From positions 1 through 37,760 of the forward strand of contig JACQZR010000240.1 in NCBI GenBank assembly GCA_016213775.1: a stretch of 37,760 nt of DNA, in the 5' to 3' direction. The DNA comes from Acidobacteriota bacterium. GTDB taxonomy: Bacteria; Acidobacteriota; Terriglobia; Bryobacterales; Bryobacteraceae. This document shows, in pieces, positions 36,393 through 37,760 of the stretch; positions within the stretch are counted from its first letter, which is position 1, and the number at the start of each line of letters is the position of its first letter. The translations under genes and the position numbers were made by a program. The notes under the pieces are model-generated. The model searched no databases. It had not been told where the DNA came from and saw only the letters and a program-made list of their open reading frames with translations.

Positions 36393-37029
36393 GGCCCAGC
36401 CTCCTGATTCCCCACCCCCCATTTTCCCCCTTCTCGAACACGATCCGGTCATGCAGCCGGCTTGGCCTTCCCTGCCAGAATTCAACACGTTGCGGCACTA
36501 TCCGGTAACCACCCCAATGCTCCGGCAGTGGTATCGCCCCATCCGGATACTGCGCCGCCACCCCCGCAAACCGCTCTTCCAACTCCGCCCGGTCCCGCAG
36601 CGGCTGGCTCTGCGGGGACGCACAAGCCCCAATCCGCGCCCCGACCGGTCGTGTCGCGAAATACTCTTCGCTTTCCCCGCGCGTCACCCGTTCCACCTTC
36701 CCGTGAATTCGCACCTGCCGTTCCAACTCCCGCCAGTAGAACGCCGCCTCAGCAACCGGATTCTCCGACAAATCCCTCCCCTTGGCGCTGGCATAACTCG
36801 TAAAAAACACAAACCCCGCCTCATCGCATCCTTTTAATAGGACCATTCGCACCGACGGCACACCATCCCGGGTTGCCGTCGCCAGAGCCATGGCATTCGC
36901 TTCCGTGATCCCAGCCTCAAAAGCCTGCTTCAGCCACGACTGAAACAACTCCACCGGGTCCCCCGCCACGCTCGTCTCATCAAGTTGCCGTGACCTATAG
37001 TCCTGTCGAATCGCCAGGTAATCCACCAA
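36388..37029 (-). CDS. pdxH: Pyridoxamine 5'-phosphate oxidase
   Basis: 213 residues, full family length. PdxH oxidises pyridoxamine or pyridoxine 5'-phosphate to pyridoxal 5'-phosphate with FMN and oxygen, in the cytoplasm. FMN and substrate motifs are clear: RMVLLKG, FFTSYASAKGRDL, ERQVRIHGKVERV, and the C-terminal EFWQGRPSRLHDR with the final RRLGP. The product cofactor is used by the glucan phosphorylase in this window, although the genes are not linked. It is preceded by the phosphatase gene on the same strand, only six bases away, so the two may be cotranscribed. Confidence 0.95.
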   Translation of the reverse strand: MVDYLAIRQDYRSRQLDETSVAGDPVELFQSWLKQAFEAGITEANAMALATATRDGVPSVRMVLLKGCDEAGFVFFTSYASAKGRDLSENPVAEAAFYWRELERQVRIHGKVERVTRGESEEYFATRPVGARIGACASPQSQPLRDRAELEERFAGVAAQYPDGAIPLPEHWGGYRIVPQRVEFWQGRPSRLHDRIVFEKGENGGWGIRRLGP

Positions 37030-37035
37030 TCCAGT

Positions 37036-37623
37036 CTAATCGAATTGAGCGCTGTTCAACCCGATCTGGGCGGGTGAGAACCGGAGCACAAACCGCTGCA
37101 TCGCCCGCTCGAACCATCGCATGCCGAGGGAGCGAGCTTCACTCAAGGCTTTACGGTTCTCCCAGCTATCGTGACTGATCCGGTAACAGGCAATGACGGT
37201 TCCAGTGCGATCGGCGCCTCGTTTGCAATGGATGAACACCGGTGCGGCAGCAGCGTTCCCCAGGATGGCGAGTATTTTGTATATCTGTTCGTTTGTGGGA
37301 GCAGCCAGGCCTTTCATCGGCACACTGACATAGCGCATGCCATTGGCCCTGACGGCATTCTCCTCATCACTCTGAGAGTGCTCACTGATCCGCCGGAGAT
37401 TGATAACCGTCTTAACTCCTAACCCGGCGAGGCTCTTGAATCCCTCTGTTGTTGGCTGACCTCCCCTGTAGACGCCTTCATTCACCTTCCAGAAGTTGGG
37501 GACACCTGCCAACTTGGGAATCTCAATGCTGGTGGCCAGGGAGGCCATTGGCAGAAACAAAGCGCAGCAAGTCAAATACACGCCAACTCTTTGCCGTCGG
37601 AGTAGAAACGCACTAAATGTCAC
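37036..37623 (-). CDS. Exported cysteine-dependent (tyrosine/dual-specificity) phosphatase
   Basis: 195 residues. The N-terminal 31 residues contain a signal or anchor segment (VYLTCCALFLPMASLATS). The body is a cysteine-phosphatase domain: FWKVNEGVYRGGQPT and GVKTVINLRR at the start and the P-loop HCKRGADRTG (catalytic Cys133, Arg139). The YRGGQP and Lys-in-loop pattern recalls the DSP/PTEN-like and phosphoinositide-type bacterial enzymes. It could act on phosphotyrosine, phospholipid or inositol phosphate in the periplasm. The stop lies six bases before pdxH. The substrate is undetermined. Confidence 0.87.
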   Translation of the reverse strand: MTFSAFLLRRQRVGVYLTCCALFLPMASLATSIEIPKLAGVPNFWKVNEGVYRGGQPTTEGFKSLAGLGVKTVINLRRISEHSQSDEENAVRANGMRYVSVPMKGLAAPTNEQIYKILAILGNAAAAPVFIHCKRGADRTGTVIACYRISHDSWENRKALSEARSLGMRWFERAMQRFVLRFSPAQIGLNSAQFD

Positions 37624-37675
37624 TCTTGTCCAAGACAGCAGTTACACACAACCTAGCTGAGGTGGAAGCCGTGAT

Positions 37676-37759
37676 TTAGCGAAGTGGCATCGCTTCGCCA
37701 CAGCCACAGCCTCCCTCAAAATCCTTCAACTTCCCCTGCGGCATTGCGATCAGCGTGCC
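37676..37759 (-). CDS. 3' end of a gene running off the window
   Basis: An open minus-strand frame from the window edge reads GTLIAMPQGKLKDFEGGCGC and stops at 37676-37678. The Cys-Gly-Cys-Gly end suggests a metal-binding tail. Too short to assign; it could be chance. Confidence 0.3.
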   Translation of the reverse strand, partial: GTLIAMPQGKLKDFEGGCGCGEAMPLR

Positions 37760-37760
37760 C

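Overview
The window most likely comes from an Acidobacteriota chromosome, probably of the Solibacter/Bryobacter/Paludibaculum type. This rests on gene content: two very large TonB-dependent receptors with N-terminal carboxypeptidase-regulatory-like domains, a DUF1080 protein, a DUF1552-DUF1592 gene pair with a cytochrome-like N-terminus, NHL-repeat and two-component-propeller proteins, a GC-rich background, and scattered toxin-antitoxin and nuclease remnants. No rRNA, tRNA, CRISPR array or intact insertion sequence was found.

Layout. 1-1.3 kb: 3' part of a ParA-type ATPase facing a toxin-first PIN-domain toxin/antitoxin pair. 1.37-9.56 kb: a secreted DUF1080 protein and two outer-membrane receptors, probably for uptake of polymer-derived substrates. 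9.6-10 kb: remnant of an Rpn-like nuclease gene. 10-12.7 kb: alpha-glucan phosphorylase carrying an N-terminal GAF domain like that of PtsP. 12.9-15.5 kb: a YkgJ-type cysteine-cluster protein, divergent from a secreted protein of unknown function that is coupled to a small methyltransferase with an exported-looking N-terminus. 15.5-16.7 kb: a decay zone with a broken hicB antitoxin and a broken serine hydrolase. 16.8-21.1 kb: DUF3500 protein, YncE-propeller/phosphoesterase and a DUF937 protein. 21.4-25 kb: hybrid sensor histidine kinase with a periplasmic two-component propeller. 25-28.8 kb: a secreted NHL protein with two probable six-bladed propellers, BACON-like domains and three tandem copies of a C-terminal domain. 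29-31.55 kb: a YfhO-type membrane protein disrupted by a near-perfect 10-bp tandem duplication, followed by a methyltransferase fragment; this stretch looks less GC-rich than its surroundings. 31.55-35.2 kb: DUF1552-DUF1592 operon. 35.3-37.6 kb: M23 peptidase, pdxH and an exported cysteine-dependent phosphatase. The right edge holds the 3' end of another minus-strand gene.

The common theme is the cell surface and polymer handling: outer-membrane uptake, extracellular propeller proteins, periplasmic sensing, envelope hydrolases and glycogen breakdown. The most unusual features are the GAF-phosphorylase fusion, the exported-looking methyltransferase paired with an unknown secreted protein, the triplicated surface domain, and several well-resolved fresh pseudogenes. 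I did not find convincing evidence for a wholly new multi-gene system.
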